Shown: in pieces, positions 28,865 through 39,338 of the stretch
Numbering within the stretch: position 1 is the stretch's first letter
How the letters are laid out: the number at the start of each line of letters is the position of its first letter
Assembly (NCBI GenBank): GCA_001939145.1
Contig: LSRX01000319.1
Location: 401,792 to 465,791, forward strand
Source of the DNA: Symbiodinium microadriaticum
Taxonomy: Eukaryota > Sar > Dinophyceae > Suessiales > Symbiodiniaceae
Reading direction: 5' to 3'
DNA: 64,000 nt
Program-made: the position numbers and the translations under genes
The notes under the pieces: model-generated
What the model was told of the DNA's origin: nothing
Database searches by the model: none
What the model saw: only the letters and a program-made list of their open reading frames with translations

Positions 28865-31800
28865 TCTGTTGCCCCAGCAGCCGCCGGCAAGGGAGAGTCA
28901 TGCAGGTGCTTGTGGAGCTCATGCATAATGCCAGGCGGAAGCCTGACACTCTTCACAACCTGTGCCACGGCCTCATCACAAAAGGAGGTGCCTGTGAGCA
29001 AGGGACGTACTACGCGGTAAAAGGCTTCGCGTAAATCTAGAAAAAGGAGGCCATAGCTGCGTTTGCGCTGCGCGCAACCTTCCTGAAAGGCTCTGAAAAA
29101 ATGAGATGCCATGGTGACAGGAAAGTGCGGTAGCCCACCGATTTGCATGTCTGAGGAAATGTTCTGAAGCGCAGGGATCGCCCGTTGTCTGGCGACTCTG
29201 TGGAAGGACTTTCCTGGCGTCGAACTAACTAAGATACCCCTATGTGCAGAGCATTGTGTAGCAGAGCTCTTTCCTTTCCAGATGGCGAAAAGAGCTCCGC
29301 CTTTAAATTGAATGGGTTCAGCTGCCCGCATGGACACCTTGAGAAATAGCTGGAAAAGAGGAACCGAGACCTGCCCAGCTGCAAAGTGCAGGAGCTCCCC
29401 TGGCACCCTATCAAGACCAATCGCTCGATTGGTCTGTGTGCTGCGCAGAGATTGTTCAAGTTCTGTCCGCGTGGGCAGGCTGCCAGTTGTGAGCTCATAG
29501 GCATCTAAGTCCTTCTCTGACTGAAAGAGGTGGCAATTCTCAACAAGCTGCAAGGGGTCAATCTTCTCCCCATCCTCAATGCCAGCAAAGTGTCGTATCC
29601 AGACGTCCTCGGCCTCAGCAGGGGTCTGCGTGGGCTCCCCATTAGGATGGCAGATGCCGTGGAGGGCCCGTCGTTGGCGAACCTTGCGCTTGGGAGGGCC
29701 TAGTAATGGGCGCAGCCTGGAAACCACATCGGACTTGGAGGAGGTGGCTGCAAGCGCAGCGGTCTCCCGAACCCTGTTGTTAATGTCCTGCCGTATGTGG
29801 TGCCGTAGGGTGCCTTTTGTCATCCGCATCTCCTGGACGAGCCCATGCAAGCTGCGGAAACCAACAAGTCCTCTCAGAATGGCTAGCACCCGCCCTGCAC
29901 GGAGCCGGATCCCAGATTTAAGGCCTAAAAAGGCCGCCTTCAGGTCAAGCGAGCCAAAAGTAGAACTGGCCCTCGCAATTTGCTTGCGAAGCCAAGATCG
30001 CCGTTGACGAAGGTCCCAGGTCGCAGCTGAAAAATGTGAAGATCTGCATACCCCACGTTTGGATGGGAATGCAACACTGAGGGCCTGACTTATGTGTGCC
30101 TCGATTTGAGCATAGTGCCTGTGTACGTTGCTCGTCCAAGGTTGTAGTGGGATATGCTCGCAAATGCTGGCCAGCATACAACGCCCATCCTCTGTATGCA
30201 AGGCCTCTCTGTCAAACTTGACAGTCTGGGGCTCCCGACCTTTGCCCAGTCTTAAAGGAAAAAGGACTACAAGCCCAAGGCCAAAATGATCGACCCTGGA
30301 TTGGCCCCAGTCAAGGGAGGTGTCTACCCAGGAATTATTGTCTGGGACGAACCAAGATGCCGCCACAGCAAAGTAGTCCAATCTTGCCCCGGTAGTGCCA
30401 CTGGGCGAAAGCCAAGTGTCATGGTTGCCTGTGTGGCACTGGGAGAAAGTGCTGGGAATCCAAAGGTCTTGGTCTGCAAGAATGCCCTCCAGGCCAGCTG
30501 GGGCACCGTGTGCTGAACTCCAGACAAGATCCCCAACACGCAAGGGTATCTTATAGTGGAAACCAGTGTTGAAATCGCCAGCAAGAAATACTAGGGCATT
30601 GCGGCTGAAGCGACGAATCCGATGCCGGAGCTCCTTCCACCACTTCTCCCGCTCCGGACTGCCCCCGACCGGCGCATGGATGCAAATGAAGAGGATTTGG
30701 GTCCCCGCACGCGAGAAGCGAACCAGCAGTTCTCGAGGCCCACTGGCAACTGTGAGAAAATCATTCGGATGGAAGAACGCTTGTGTGCCTGCAGCGGACA
30801 CAAAGGGTATCGTCCTAGAAAACCAGAGTTCACATCCGAAATTACCCTTGGGGTCTCTAGCAGTACAGAATCGAACATGAGTGTCGGAAACATATGTTGT
30901 GTCGACCGAAGATCTCGCTTCCTGTAGGGCAGCAACATGCACACCCATCGATTGCAGTTGCTCACGCAAATATCTGGCTCTCCCCGTAAAGCCAGACTGA
31001 GCTTCTGGGGACAAGGCCTCTTGAGACTCGGCGAGTGATTGAACATTGACAGTGATGCAGTGCAATCTACCCCACATCTCCCCATGGGTCGATTCTGTGT
31101 GTTCTGGAGTCTTGAGGCCTAGGGCCTGATAACATTCCTCCCGGGTGAAGGGGGTACTATCTGTGTGTCGGTCTCTATCTACAAGAGAGGAGCCCACCTG
31201 CACTGGCCATTTCTCCGGTCGAAGTGTAGCCTCAACCTGCAGCCACAACCAAGGGAGCGCTCCTGCACGGACTTGCTGCGCCACCCATCGACAGTGGTCT
31301 GGCACTGGCAGACCGGAGAACTTATTGGCGAACTTGGCTAGAGAGTCAGCCAGCTCATTGGCGGGTGTGCCTTCATGGGACCTCACATGTTGGACCTGAC
31401 TCTTGACGGTTGGCCGGCCGGCAAGCAGAGCTTGCATGGCCGCCCTGCAGATTGGGGCCATGGTCTCCCCCTCGTTCCATCCGAAAAGGCCTGTCACTTG
31501 ATTCAACGCAACAAGGCAATCGGAAAAAAGCTCTAGAGCAGGATGTGCCGGCGACTGCATACACCACACTGCTGCCCAAAAAAGGGCGTACTGTTCACCG
31601 CAAATGGCTGAGGCACGAGCAGGCGAGACATATAGAGGATGGCTGCTGCCTTCAGGTACCTGTCCTGCTGCCCATCCCAGGAGACAAGATGCACCATTTT
31701 GATGTCCAAGAACACAGAAGGCCCAGGAACAGCTGAATCCATCGAAGGACCCATCAGTAAACACCTGTAAGGCACCAGTGGCTCCTGGCATCCAAAAGGA

Positions 31801-34800
31801 CGGACACTTGCAAGTGATGATGTCCTTCGCACATGTTGGCATGACAAGGCCGTCTGGTAAGGAAGCCTGAAGAGCCCACCTACCTTGTTGGAACCAAGAA
31901 ACAGTCTGGTCCAGTCCTGTGTCCAGTCGTAAGGCCACAGAAGAGACATCATGACATGGGGGACCAGTGAAGTGCTCCGATAGGAGCAAGGTAGGTGGCC
32001 CTGCTGGGGGGAATTTGTTTTCACATTCACCGGCAACAACAGGGTCTCCAAAATGTTCGAAGAGGACTTCGAGCAAAGTGCTGGCCTCAAAGAAAACTCG
32101 AGATTCTGTGTCCCAGGCACTCTCCTCAAGGAGGGTGACAAGAGAGTCCATGGCAAAACTAAAAGGCAGCTCATCCTCAGCTGGATGATCATCTATCATG
32201 ACTGGCCCTGGTACTGAAGCCCGGCATGGCGTGGCAATGGTACGAAGGCGCTGTCCAATGTCCAGTTCCCCAACTGGGTGAACGGCACAAGATGTAGGGT
32301 CCCCACTGATCTCCCCGGCCTGCCTAACCTCAATGGGTGCACCATACTTCGCTCCAATCTGAACAGCCATGGCAGTGTCACCTGTAGTGGCGGAGCCACA
32401 AGCAAAGGCATAAAGGAAAACGGCAGGAAATCGGTGCCGATGTACCAGGAAGGACCCACACGCAAGCATGCTCAATCCAAGATCGCCCTGAAGCAGTACA
32501 GGAAGAGCAACAGTGACGAAAGCCAATGCAAGGAAAAGGCGATGGCAGAGATCAACCGTTCCTCGAGTGGCACCTGGGACTTGGATGGCTGGACAGAAAA
32601 CTGTCTGCTGCGTATCCTCAGAGCCTGTGCCAGCAGAGGGGTCTGATGTGCACGGTTCACAGGGAGGGCCGCTTGTGAGCTGCCTACCCTGTGGAGGGCC
32701 ATCAGGTGCAAAGGCGACCACCAAAATCTGTCCTGCGCTCCAACATGTCCAAGTCCAATGGGGTGGAAGCTGCGGAAAGACAGTGTGCCAGCCTACTGGA
32801 GCACTTTGGTCAAGATCCTGTTTGATGGGCTCAAGAGGTAGCCACGGGTCCCAAGAGAAAACGGGCATCCATCCTATAAGTAGGGGCCTACAATCCAGGA
32901 AGCCAATTACAGGTGTCTCCTGAGAACCATTCCACACCTCTCGGGTAGCTCGGTCAGTCGCTGCCACGAGAGCACGACACTCCCAGCCACATACACACAC
33001 ATCCCCTGGCTGGGGTGTGGCCGGTGTCACAACTACCCGTGTGGGATGCAATCCAGTCAGGAGTGCAATGTCCGAACGGTAGTACATGGCTCTATTCGGG
33101 AGCAGTCGGAAAAGGAACTGACCAGTGCAGCTGGCTACACAGTAGCCATCACAATCCAAGGTGGCATGTGGAAACACAGGGCTGTGCTCCCACCCTAGGT
33201 GCGACCTCAACATGAGCTGCAGGTCAAAAGTGACGTGTCTACGCGCACCAGGCCGCACAAATGCAACGCATGTCCCGCTCTGCAAGAAGACCTCACCACC
33301 TGGGGGCAGAGGTGCTGCAGCGCCGGGAAGAAAAATGTCCACTTCTGCCCTTGGTGCAAGTCCTACACTGGCACATAGGCTGAAAGAGTCGGTGAGAGGC
33401 GGAACACTGACAGCGATGATCCGACCGTCAAAGAAGGAGAGATCGCAGCAGATGACAGCCCGCTGGCTAGCCCAAGCAGGGACGGCCAGGAAAATCCCCC
33501 ACCCAGGGTCGGGCTGTGGACGAACCTCGATCAGGGTTGGAAAGAGGGCACGACGATCTGCCTCACGACATGTCTGAACAAGTTCTTCGATCTCTTGCAA
33601 TGTCTGTGGGAGCTGCACAGTTAGGGGAAGATGTTCTGCCGTGTAGTCAGGTGTCAAAAGATAGACCGAAATGTCTACCATGAACCTCTCATCTGTGTCA
33701 ACGTCCATGGGATCTGCTTCCTCCTCTTGGACGAGGATGGGCCAGCGGTAGGGCGGGAACGGCCATGGGCCACCTAAAAGCCTGGTAGCCTCCCGTGCCC
33801 TGTCTAAGCCTCCGGACCCTCGAGTGCCTCCGGAGGCGGGTTCCCGCAAGAGTTTGCAACCCAAGAACCCAATAGATGACTGAAGGAAGGCGCTTGCAGC
33901 GGCCCCAAAGGCCGCAAAGCATTCCTGTGGACAGAGGGCTCTTGCACAGTGATCAGGGTGCAGATGGGTCCAGGGAATAGGGGTGAGGCCTGGCTTGCTC
34001 ACAACATGAGCGTGTTCTAACGTGGCGAGGCTCCACTTATTCACATGAACACCAGCAAACTTGGCAGGGCCATGATTATCTATCTGCACACCTAGGCTTC
34101 TGAGACAGGTTTGCAGCAAGTGTACTGGCAAACGGCCAGCAACAGTGCTTTGTTCTTGTCCTTCGGCCTGTTTCGCAACAAGAGGGTGGTTTTGCGGGCC
34201 AGCACGTTGTCGTGGTGAGCGACTGCGCGCGCTGGGGCGTGTGAGAGAATGGCCTGGCGTAACGCCTGGTGTCCCTCTGTCAACATTACTCCGATGTTCC
34301 GTGGCAGGATCATTATCGCCAGGCACATCTGAAACATCAGGTGGAGGACTCAGATGGGGCGGGTGGTCGCTATCTGATGATGATGGGTCTTGCTCCCTTG
34401 TAAACTCAACAGTGATGACTTGTCCGTTGACGATGGAGAAGACTCTCTGTCCATCTCGATGCTCCACAGTAGCGCCCTGGAAGGTGACTACATGGCTTAA
34501 GGGGCATAGTCCATAGTATGAGTCTGCCAAAGACTGCACATCGACGAAACAACCCTCAACTGTCTGCCAGGCAAATCCCCTTAGGATGCGGCGCTGGTCA
34601 AGAATAAGGATCTTACGGGTCTCGGGTTTGGCAGCAGGAGGGCACGGGATGCTAGACAGGCGGTCTGTAGCAACAATCACTCCTGAAGCCCAAAACCCAA
34701 AACGATAGGAGTCCTTGATCTGTGGCACCGAAACTTTAGTGTAGAGTCGGTGCTCTGCCACACCCACAGCTTCGGCCACAACACCCTTGAAGTCAACAAA

Positions 34801-35973
34801 ACTTCTCGGCGTGATCGCTAGGGTGAAGGGGCCCGCATCTGAGAGGATGAGGAAGTGGCTATTTAGATGGGACTGGATCCCTGGCATGGGTGCTTCGGGA
34901 TCCCATCCTTGTGATGTCAGCAGCATATCTGCAAGCTCGAAGCACCTGGGCACATCCGTATACCTCGGCACAAAGTGTATGGTATGCCCATGAGTCAACG
35001 CAACACGTTCGTCAATGCCGAGCGGGCGGATGCGACCCTCAATGTGCACACTGATCGCATCATCATGCCGAAAGCCTGCAGCGACCAAAATGGATTCACG
35101 ATTCAGGCGACTATGAACAGTCCTAGCAAAGAGACCAGACTGGGTGAGCCTGCAATCCATTAGCACCACCACGAGGTCAGTCAACCATGTGGGGGCCGCG
35201 ACAAAAATTGCCATTTCGCAGAGTGGCTGTGGTGTGACTGGGCAGAGGTGGGGAAAGCCTGCAATCTGGTCAGCAAACCGTAGTTGCTGCACAACATCAA
35301 CAAAGTCCCTGATCCCTATTGGCAAGTCGACCCGGACTTCTAAGACCTCAGGCACATAGTCAGGAATGTACACGAGGGCATTCAGCAGAGTAGAGGGAGC
35401 TGCTGCTGGCCTCTCTGCTTCCATGTCCTGATCTGCTGGAACAGGAGGCTCTGTCTCGTTGTCTGGAGCCGGGTGCTCGTCTTCCTCAGCTCCAATGTTC
35501 CAACTATGTCCGGCGGGCAATGTGGAATCAAGGAGGGAGGCAGAAAGAGGGGGCAGATCTGGCTGCTCTCCCCAGTTGGCATAACCAACGGCTAGATCAC
35601 ACTCGACATCCAGACGTCCTTCCGGAGCCTGTCCGTATAGTGGCCCACGAGCAGGAGAGGTGTCAGACGAAAAGCGGACTTCAACCTGCTCTGATGAACT
35701 TGACTCAGAAGTGTCTTCAGGAGTCGTTGGAACAGGGCGTTCTTCAGCGAAGAGCCTCAGAGTGGTGTTCCCTCGAATGCGAATGTCATCTCCCTCGCGC
35801 TCTCCCCCATGCACTCCAATACGCATAGCCGCCGGTGTCGAGAGACCGAGGAGGGCTATGACGGCAGGCAAGTGCACTGACGGGTAGTGGAGGAGTAAAA
35901 AGTGTGGTTTTACTCCTAGCGGCCGAGGGTCAATTTGTCCAAACAAACAAGTCCCTGGTGCGGCTACGATCAA
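28792..35973 (-). CDS. LINE ORF2, central part: repeat modules, RNase H, endonuclease, RT start
   Basis: 2,393 codons. Modules B (from Val201 to about 440) and C (from Val770 to about 1010) are diverged copies of an unrecognised domain. RNase H spans about 1400-1550: Asp1407 (FTDGSFDGF), Glu1460, Asp1485 (LFSDCLVAL) and Asp1543 (NELADSLAKF). The APE-type endonuclease spans about 1635-1900: Asn1643, Glu1685 (ALQEARS), Asp1800/Asn1802 (AGDFNTGF), Asp1866 (RLDYFAV) and Asp1895-His1896 (VDHFGLGL). RT starts at about 2175 (NRAIGLDRVPGELL), with motif A Asp2313 (LLFLDLREAFYR). The frame then breaks. Known LINEs carry RNase H after RT, so its position ahead of the endonuclease is unusual. Confidence 0.9.
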   Translation of the reverse strand: MIVAAPGTCLFGQIDPRPLGVKPHFLLLHYPSVHLPAVIALLGLSTPAAMRIGVHGGEREGDDIRIRGNTTLRLFAEERPVPTTPEDTSESSSSEQVEVRFSSDTSPARGPLYGQAPEGRLDVECDLAVGYANWGEQPDLPPLSASLLDSTLPAGHSWNIGAEEDEHPAPDNETEPPVPADQDMEAERPAAAPSTLLNALVYIPDYVPEVLEVRVDLPIGIRDFVDVVQQLRFADQIAGFPHLCPVTPQPLCEMAIFVAAPTWLTDLVVVLMDCRLTQSGLFARTVHSRLNRESILVAAGFRHDDAISVHIEGRIRPLGIDERVALTHGHTIHFVPRYTDVPRCFELADMLLTSQGWDPEAPMPGIQSHLNSHFLILSDAGPFTLAITPRSFVDFKGVVAEAVGVAEHRLYTKVSVPQIKDSYRFGFWASGVIVATDRLSSIPCPPAAKPETRKILILDQRRILRGFAWQTVEGCFVDVQSLADSYYGLCPLSHVVTFQGATVEHRDGQRVFSIVNGQVITVEFTREQDPSSSDSDHPPHLSPPPDVSDVPGDNDPATEHRSNVDRGTPGVTPGHSLTRPSARSRSPRQRAGPQNHPLVAKQAEGQEQSTVAGRLPVHLLQTCLRSLGVQIDNHGPAKFAGVHVNKWSLATLEHAHVVSKPGLTPIPWTHLHPDHCARALCPQECFAAFGAAASAFLQSSIGFLGCKLLREPASGGTRGSGGLDRAREATRLLGGPWPFPPYRWPILVQEEEADPMDVDTDERFMVDISVYLLTPDYTAEHLPLTVQLPQTLQEIEELVQTCREADRRALFPTLIEVRPQPDPGWGIFLAVPAWASQRAVICCDLSFFDGRIIAVSVPPLTDSFSLCASVGLAPRAEVDIFLPGAAAPLPPGGEVFLQSGTCVAFVRPGARRHVTFDLQLMLRSHLGWEHSPVFPHATLDCDGYCVASCTGQFLFRLLPNRAMYYRSDIALLTGLHPTRVVVTPATPQPGDVCVCGWECRALVAATDRATREVWNGSQETPVIGFLDCRPLLIGWMPVFSWDPWLPLEPIKQDLDQSAPVGWHTVFPQLPPHWTWTCWSAGQILVVAFAPDGPPQGRQLTSGPPCEPCTSDPSAGTGSEDTQQTVFCPAIQVPGATRGTVDLCHRLFLALAFVTVALPVLLQGDLGLSMLACGSFLVHRHRFPAVFLYAFACGSATTGDTAMAVQIGAKYGAPIEVRQAGEISGDPTSCAVHPVGELDIGQRLRTIATPCRASVPGPVMIDDHPAEDELPFSFAMDSLVTLLEESAWDTESRVFFEASTLLEVLFEHFGDPVVAGECENKFPPAGPPTLLLSEHFTGPPCHDVSSVALRLDTGLDQTVSWFQQGRWALQASLPDGLVMPTCAKDIITCKCPSFWMPGATGALQVFTDGSFDGFSCSWAFCVLGHQNGASCLLGWAAGQVPEGSSHPLYVSPARASAICGEQYALFWAAVWCMQSPAHPALELFSDCLVALNQVTGLFGWNEGETMAPICRAAMQALLAGRPTVKSQVQHVRSHEGTPANELADSLAKFANKFSGLPVPDHCRWVAQQVRAGALPWLWLQVEATLRPEKWPVQVGSSLVDRDRHTDSTPFTREECYQALGLKTPEHTESTHGEMWGRLHCITVNVQSLAESQEALSPEAQSGFTGRARYLREQLQSMGVHVAALQEARSSVDTTYVSDTHVRFCTARDPKGNFGCELWFSRTIPFVSAAGTQAFFHPNDFLTVASGPRELLVRFSRAGTQILFICIHAPVGGSPEREKWWKELRHRIRRFSRNALVFLAGDFNTGFHYKIPLRVGDLVWSSAHGAPAGLEGILADQDLWIPSTFSQCHTGNHDTWLSPSGTTGARLDYFAVAASWFVPDNNSWVDTSLDWGQSRVDHFGLGLVVLFPLRLGKGREPQTVKFDREALHTEDGRCMLASICEHIPLQPWTSNVHRHYAQIEAHISQALSVAFPSKRGVCRSSHFSAATWDLRQRRSWLRKQIARASSTFGSLDLKAAFLGLKSGIRLRAGRVLAILRGLVGFRSLHGLVQEMRMTKGTLRHHIRQDINNRVRETAALAATSSKSDVVSRLRPLLGPPKRKVRQRRALHGICHPNGEPTQTPAEAEDVWIRHFAGIEDGEKIDPLQLVENCHLFQSEKDLDAYELTTGSLPTRTELEQSLRSTQTNRAIGLDRVPGELLHFAAGQVSVPLFQLFLKVSMRAAEPIQFKGGALFAIWKGKSSATQCSAHRGILVSSTPGKSFHRVARQRAIPALQNISSDMQIGGLPHFPVTMASHFFRAFQEGCAQRKRSYGLLFLDLREAFYRVVRPLLTGTSFCDEAVAQVVKSVRLPPGIMHELHKHLHDSPLPAAAGATEWLLHRSVKPCRARGLDSRAVTQL

Positions 35974-37897
35974 CTCCTGTCATAGCCGGCGAGGGCACTT
36001 CAGCCACAGCGATGACAAAAGTACTTAATTCGCCCTGCACTTCGAGGTCCTTGATTGGAAAGCTACACATCAAGGTGCAGCTTGGGTCGACCTGTAGGCA
36101 ATCGGACACGTAGGTCACAAGGTTTTGATCTGCACGATGCTGGATCGGAAGTGAAAACCTGCGACTCCGAAACAACACACACATAGATTCATGATACACC
36201 AGTCGGGCCATGTTGTGCGGGTGGTCCCAAAAGGCTTTATCATAAAACAAAACCTCGGCATGCCTGCGCGCGAAGGTTTCTGCAGGTTGTCGAAGTACTG
36301 TCACCGTGTCTCCATCACGCAGTTCCACAACTGCGCAGGGGGGCCATGGTCTGGATCTGCAGCCTACGAAAACCTCTAAACTCTCATCCCTGCACGAGGT
36401 AAGCGGACGCACATACTCAAGCAGAGCACTGAGCTGGATTTCACGAGGGAGGATACTTGCAAAGAAGTTCCCTCCGACCCGTGTGAGGTCGAAGAGGATC
36501 GCCACCTGTCCACCTGCAACTGGGCACCTGATCGAGCTGGAAAAGCGAACAACCGACAAGAAGCCTTCAAACCTTTGTGGTCTCGTAGGAATGATAGTGT
36601 CAAAAACAGGTCCAGCATTCAGTGGCGCATGCAGGTGTAGAACCTTGGCAACTGCCTGCATGGTTCTCTCGGTGGGTTTCACGGCGACCTGTTGAGTCAT
36701 GTAGTGTGGCGTGTAAACATACACTCCAAGCCAATCAGACCCGCACTCACCTAAGTGTGCCTCAGGAACCCAAGGTTCATCATCGGTGGTCATGGGCATG
36801 TGTAGCAAGCAACCGTCCTCGACATCCTCCCAGAGTTCCCCAAATGCAACGTCAGAACACACACCGACATAAGTAGTGAGCTCTTCGGGGGGAGTCAGAT
36901 ATGGCTGACGAGTGCTGTAGGGAATGCCTGGTGGGTCTCCTGGTGCAGGAGCTCTGGTCATCGCAGAGGCCCCATCTGGGAGGAAGACCCAAGCGGAGGC
37001 AATGCAAAGGCCTGGAACACGATCTGGCACTGAGAAATCCAAGCACAAGACTAAAATGCTCCAAAGCATCGCCTTAAAACCTCGTGAGTGCGGGGTCGGA
37101 CACTTTCGCCTGTGTTTCGGGCACGGGCTTGGAACGTGCCATGAAAGAACAGGCTGCATGGGTGAGGCCAGTCGTAAGGCAGTGAGAAATCCAAAACCTG
37201 CCTTCCCTGCCAATGAACGCCGGAAGCATCTACATGAGGCTCCTCTTAGAGGCCGTGTCAAAAGGGCCCCGAGTGTGAGCAGCAGGAATGCCGCAAAACT
37301 AACAAGAAAACCTTTGCACTGACTGCTCAAGCTATACCCAGCCTCTGTCCCTGAGCCACCGATACAGATGTTTGGCGCCTGGAGTATAGCGAGCTTGAAA
37401 AGACTATGTGCAGAAGATGAAGCGAGAGCCGAATGTGGCGGGCTGTGGAAATCCATGCGACGGGGCACGGGAGGGCAAGAAACCTCACAAGCCAAGTGAG
37501 GGCCTTGCTCTCGCGATGAAGACATGTCCTGCCTCCAACCACCATCAAGAGCCCAATGAGGGGGCTGGAGGCAAGGAAAGCAACGAAAGAAGGATTGAGG
37601 AGGAAACCAACAATGGAGCAAGGGAAAATGCCCTAGCATTAATGCAAACGCAATCGTTGCATCAACCTGTACAGGAAAAGGGGCAGCCACTTGCTGTACA
37701 AAGGCAGAATCATCCTTTATACACCCGCTGGCTTCTACGGAGGAAGTCACCTTGGGAGTCTGATAGCCGCTGGTCTCAGGATCGCCTCCGGGAGTGGAGT
37801 GACTTGCATTCTCTACCCCAATGTAGAGAAGCAAGCCATCCTCACCATCGGGAGACCCAGAACAGCGGCCCTCAGAGCCCAATGACACGACCAGCAT
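35930..37897 (-). CDS. LINE ORF2, N-terminal part with module A
   Basis: 655 codons from ATG 37897, 28 nt after the ORF1 stop. Residues 1-380 are low in recognisable features but include hydrophobic stretches (FLVSFAAFLLLTLGALL; AMLWSILVLCLDF). Module A begins at Val392 (VYVYTPHY) and runs to about 640. The frame overlaps the next ORF by 44 nt (35930-35973). A +1-type shift there would continue the protein, so ORF2 was probably one reading frame of about 3,800 codons. The function of this region is unknown. Confidence 0.75.
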   Translation of the reverse strand: MLVVSLGSEGRCSGSPDGEDGLLLYIGVENASHSTPGGDPETSGYQTPKVTSSVEASGCIKDDSAFVQQVAAPFPVQVDATIAFALMLGHFPLLHCWFPPQSFFRCFPCLQPPHWALDGGWRQDMSSSREQGPHLACEVSCPPVPRRMDFHSPPHSALASSSAHSLFKLAILQAPNICIGGSGTEAGYSLSSQCKGFLVSFAAFLLLTLGALLTRPLRGASCRCFRRSLAGKAGFGFLTALRLASPMQPVLSWHVPSPCPKHRRKCPTPHSRGFKAMLWSILVLCLDFSVPDRVPGLCIASAWVFLPDGASAMTRAPAPGDPPGIPYSTRQPYLTPPEELTTYVGVCSDVAFGELWEDVEDGCLLHMPMTTDDEPWVPEAHLGECGSDWLGVYVYTPHYMTQQVAVKPTERTMQAVAKVLHLHAPLNAGPVFDTIIPTRPQRFEGFLSVVRFSSSIRCPVAGGQVAILFDLTRVGGNFFASILPREIQLSALLEYVRPLTSCRDESLEVFVGCRSRPWPPCAVVELRDGDTVTVLRQPAETFARRHAEVLFYDKAFWDHPHNMARLVYHESMCVLFRSRRFSLPIQHRADQNLVTYVSDCLQVDPSCTLMCSFPIKDLEVQGELSTFVIAVAEVPSPAMTGVDRSRTRDLFVWTN

Positions 37898-37925
37898 CGA
37901 TCACAACCACCGCAAGCCGTCAATG

Positions 37926-39105
37926 CTACTCCAGCTTGCCCAGGCCTGGGGAGGGCTCGCGAAGGAAGTCTGGACCCTCTGCTGCTTCTTCTCCGTCTGG
38001 AATGTGGTGCACAGGGACAGGATGAGTCTCCTTGGACTGGTGAACTGTCTCTGCGCCTGCCTTCTTGGGAGCCTTGGTGCCGAAAGGCTTCAGGGCTGTC
38101 CCTGCTCGCTTGGCAGCCAGTTTGCCCGCAAGGCCTCCATCCGAAGGTGGGCCAATCGGGGCCTCTGCCTGTCGTGGCTCTGGATGCCGCATGTGATCTG
38201 GAGAATTGCCTACCCCCGCATGGGTCCCACACGCACCAGCTGCAGTGTTTTCAGGGGAGGCAAGATATGGCTCGGAGGTCCTCGTTGTCCTGGTCGGGAT
38301 CTTCGTATAGGTAGGCTTGTCTGTCCCTGGTGGAGTGGAAGCTTCCGGTCCAGCCGTGCGCTGAGGAGGCGTCGAAGGGCAGGCTGCGCCAAAATGCGGC
38401 GTGCTGGCAGGCGCCGCAGTAGGCAATGGGTGCGTTCTGCCACCCTCGGGCTCTGTCTGCATTGGGACAGGCCCTCCCTTCTGTTCTCTCCCAGCAGCCA
38501 TGGCTCTTTCCAGAACAGCTCTCGGTCCATCCTGATCCCTTTCCATCTGCATTTGCTCCATCATATCTTCCCAGGAGGTGTCCTCCTGGGGTCCAGACAC
38601 TGGCGGAGGGATGCCCTCGGACAGGTAGTAGGCCATCACCCGAATTCTTTCTCGGGCCTCGTCTTGGGCTGCTATGGCCTTGGCGAGGTCTTCGGTCACA
38701 CGCTGGAGGTCCTTGTTGTGGCGCTGGCTCTCCTCGAGGTAAGCTTTCTTTGATCTTCGCCACATAGGCCTTCCATTGTGCAGCTTTGGCCTCCTTCTGC
38801 TTGGCTAGCTGGCGGACTCGTTGTTCTGCCCTCCTGGTGTGGTTCAAGAGCTCCTGCATATCGGGCACCAGTTGTCCCCCAGGACTGGTCTCCCTGTCCC
38901 AGGAGCCCTGCTGCTTTCCTTTGCCCTTGGTACTCTGCTCGGTTGCCGGCCACGCTGTGGAGTCGTATCGAGGAAAGGAGGTCTCCTGGGCCGAATCCCT
39001 GCGTCCCCAGGAGCCACGCCAGTATCGCACCGACTGTGGGTCTGCCCACTCTCTTGCCCACTCTGCTTGGGCTCTTTCCTGTTGTGCTCGGCCACCTCTG
39101 CCCAT
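37926..39105 (-). CDS. LINE ORF1, coiled-coil protein, one frameshift
   Basis: Starts at ATG 39105 (MGRGGRAQQERAQAEW). The N-terminus is rich in Gly, Arg and Gln. A coiled-coil segment follows (NHTRRAEQRVRQLAKQKEAK, then YLEESQRHNKDLQRVTEDLA). One base is in excess near 38752 (AKIK to KAYLEE), moving to a second frame that runs to TAG 37926-37928. Total about 390 codons. The C-terminal half is Pro/Thr-rich and basic. LINE ORF1 proteins commonly trimerise and bind RNA; that role is inferred from position and coiled coil only. I see no CCHC knuckle. Confidence 0.75.
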
Positions 39106-39338
39106 GCTGGGATGTCGTGGTGCCGAGTGGTGGGTGTCCACCACAAGTCGCTTTCTGCGACCGACTGGCAGGCCAAGGCGAAGCTGGAGACGTACCTTAG
39201 AGCGGGTCCTCCGGAGCCGCCGATGCCAATTCGGAGATGGCGGATGCTTCCCTATGATCCTGGAGCACCGCTCAAGACGTGCAGCCTTGTGCACTGGGGG
39301 CCTAGCAATTCGGCGCTCGTGCCGATGTTCTGAGCCCC

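Larger units (their letters stand above)
26366..39338 (-). mobile_element. Giant LINE-type (non-LTR) retrotransposon
   Basis: About 13 kb on the minus strand. 5' UTR about 39338-39106, ORF1 39105-37926, ORF2 37897-26435, then a 69-nt 3' region ending in three copies of GAAAGAGC (26366-26389). The 13-bp TATATACACACAC at 26353-26365 and 39339-39351 may be the target duplication, but both flanks are microsatellite. ORF2 carries RNase H, APE-type endonuclease and reverse transcriptase, the machinery for target-primed reverse transcription. Coding sequence is richer in G+C than the surroundings. Three single-base frame breaks make this copy non-autonomous as written. Confidence 0.9.
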
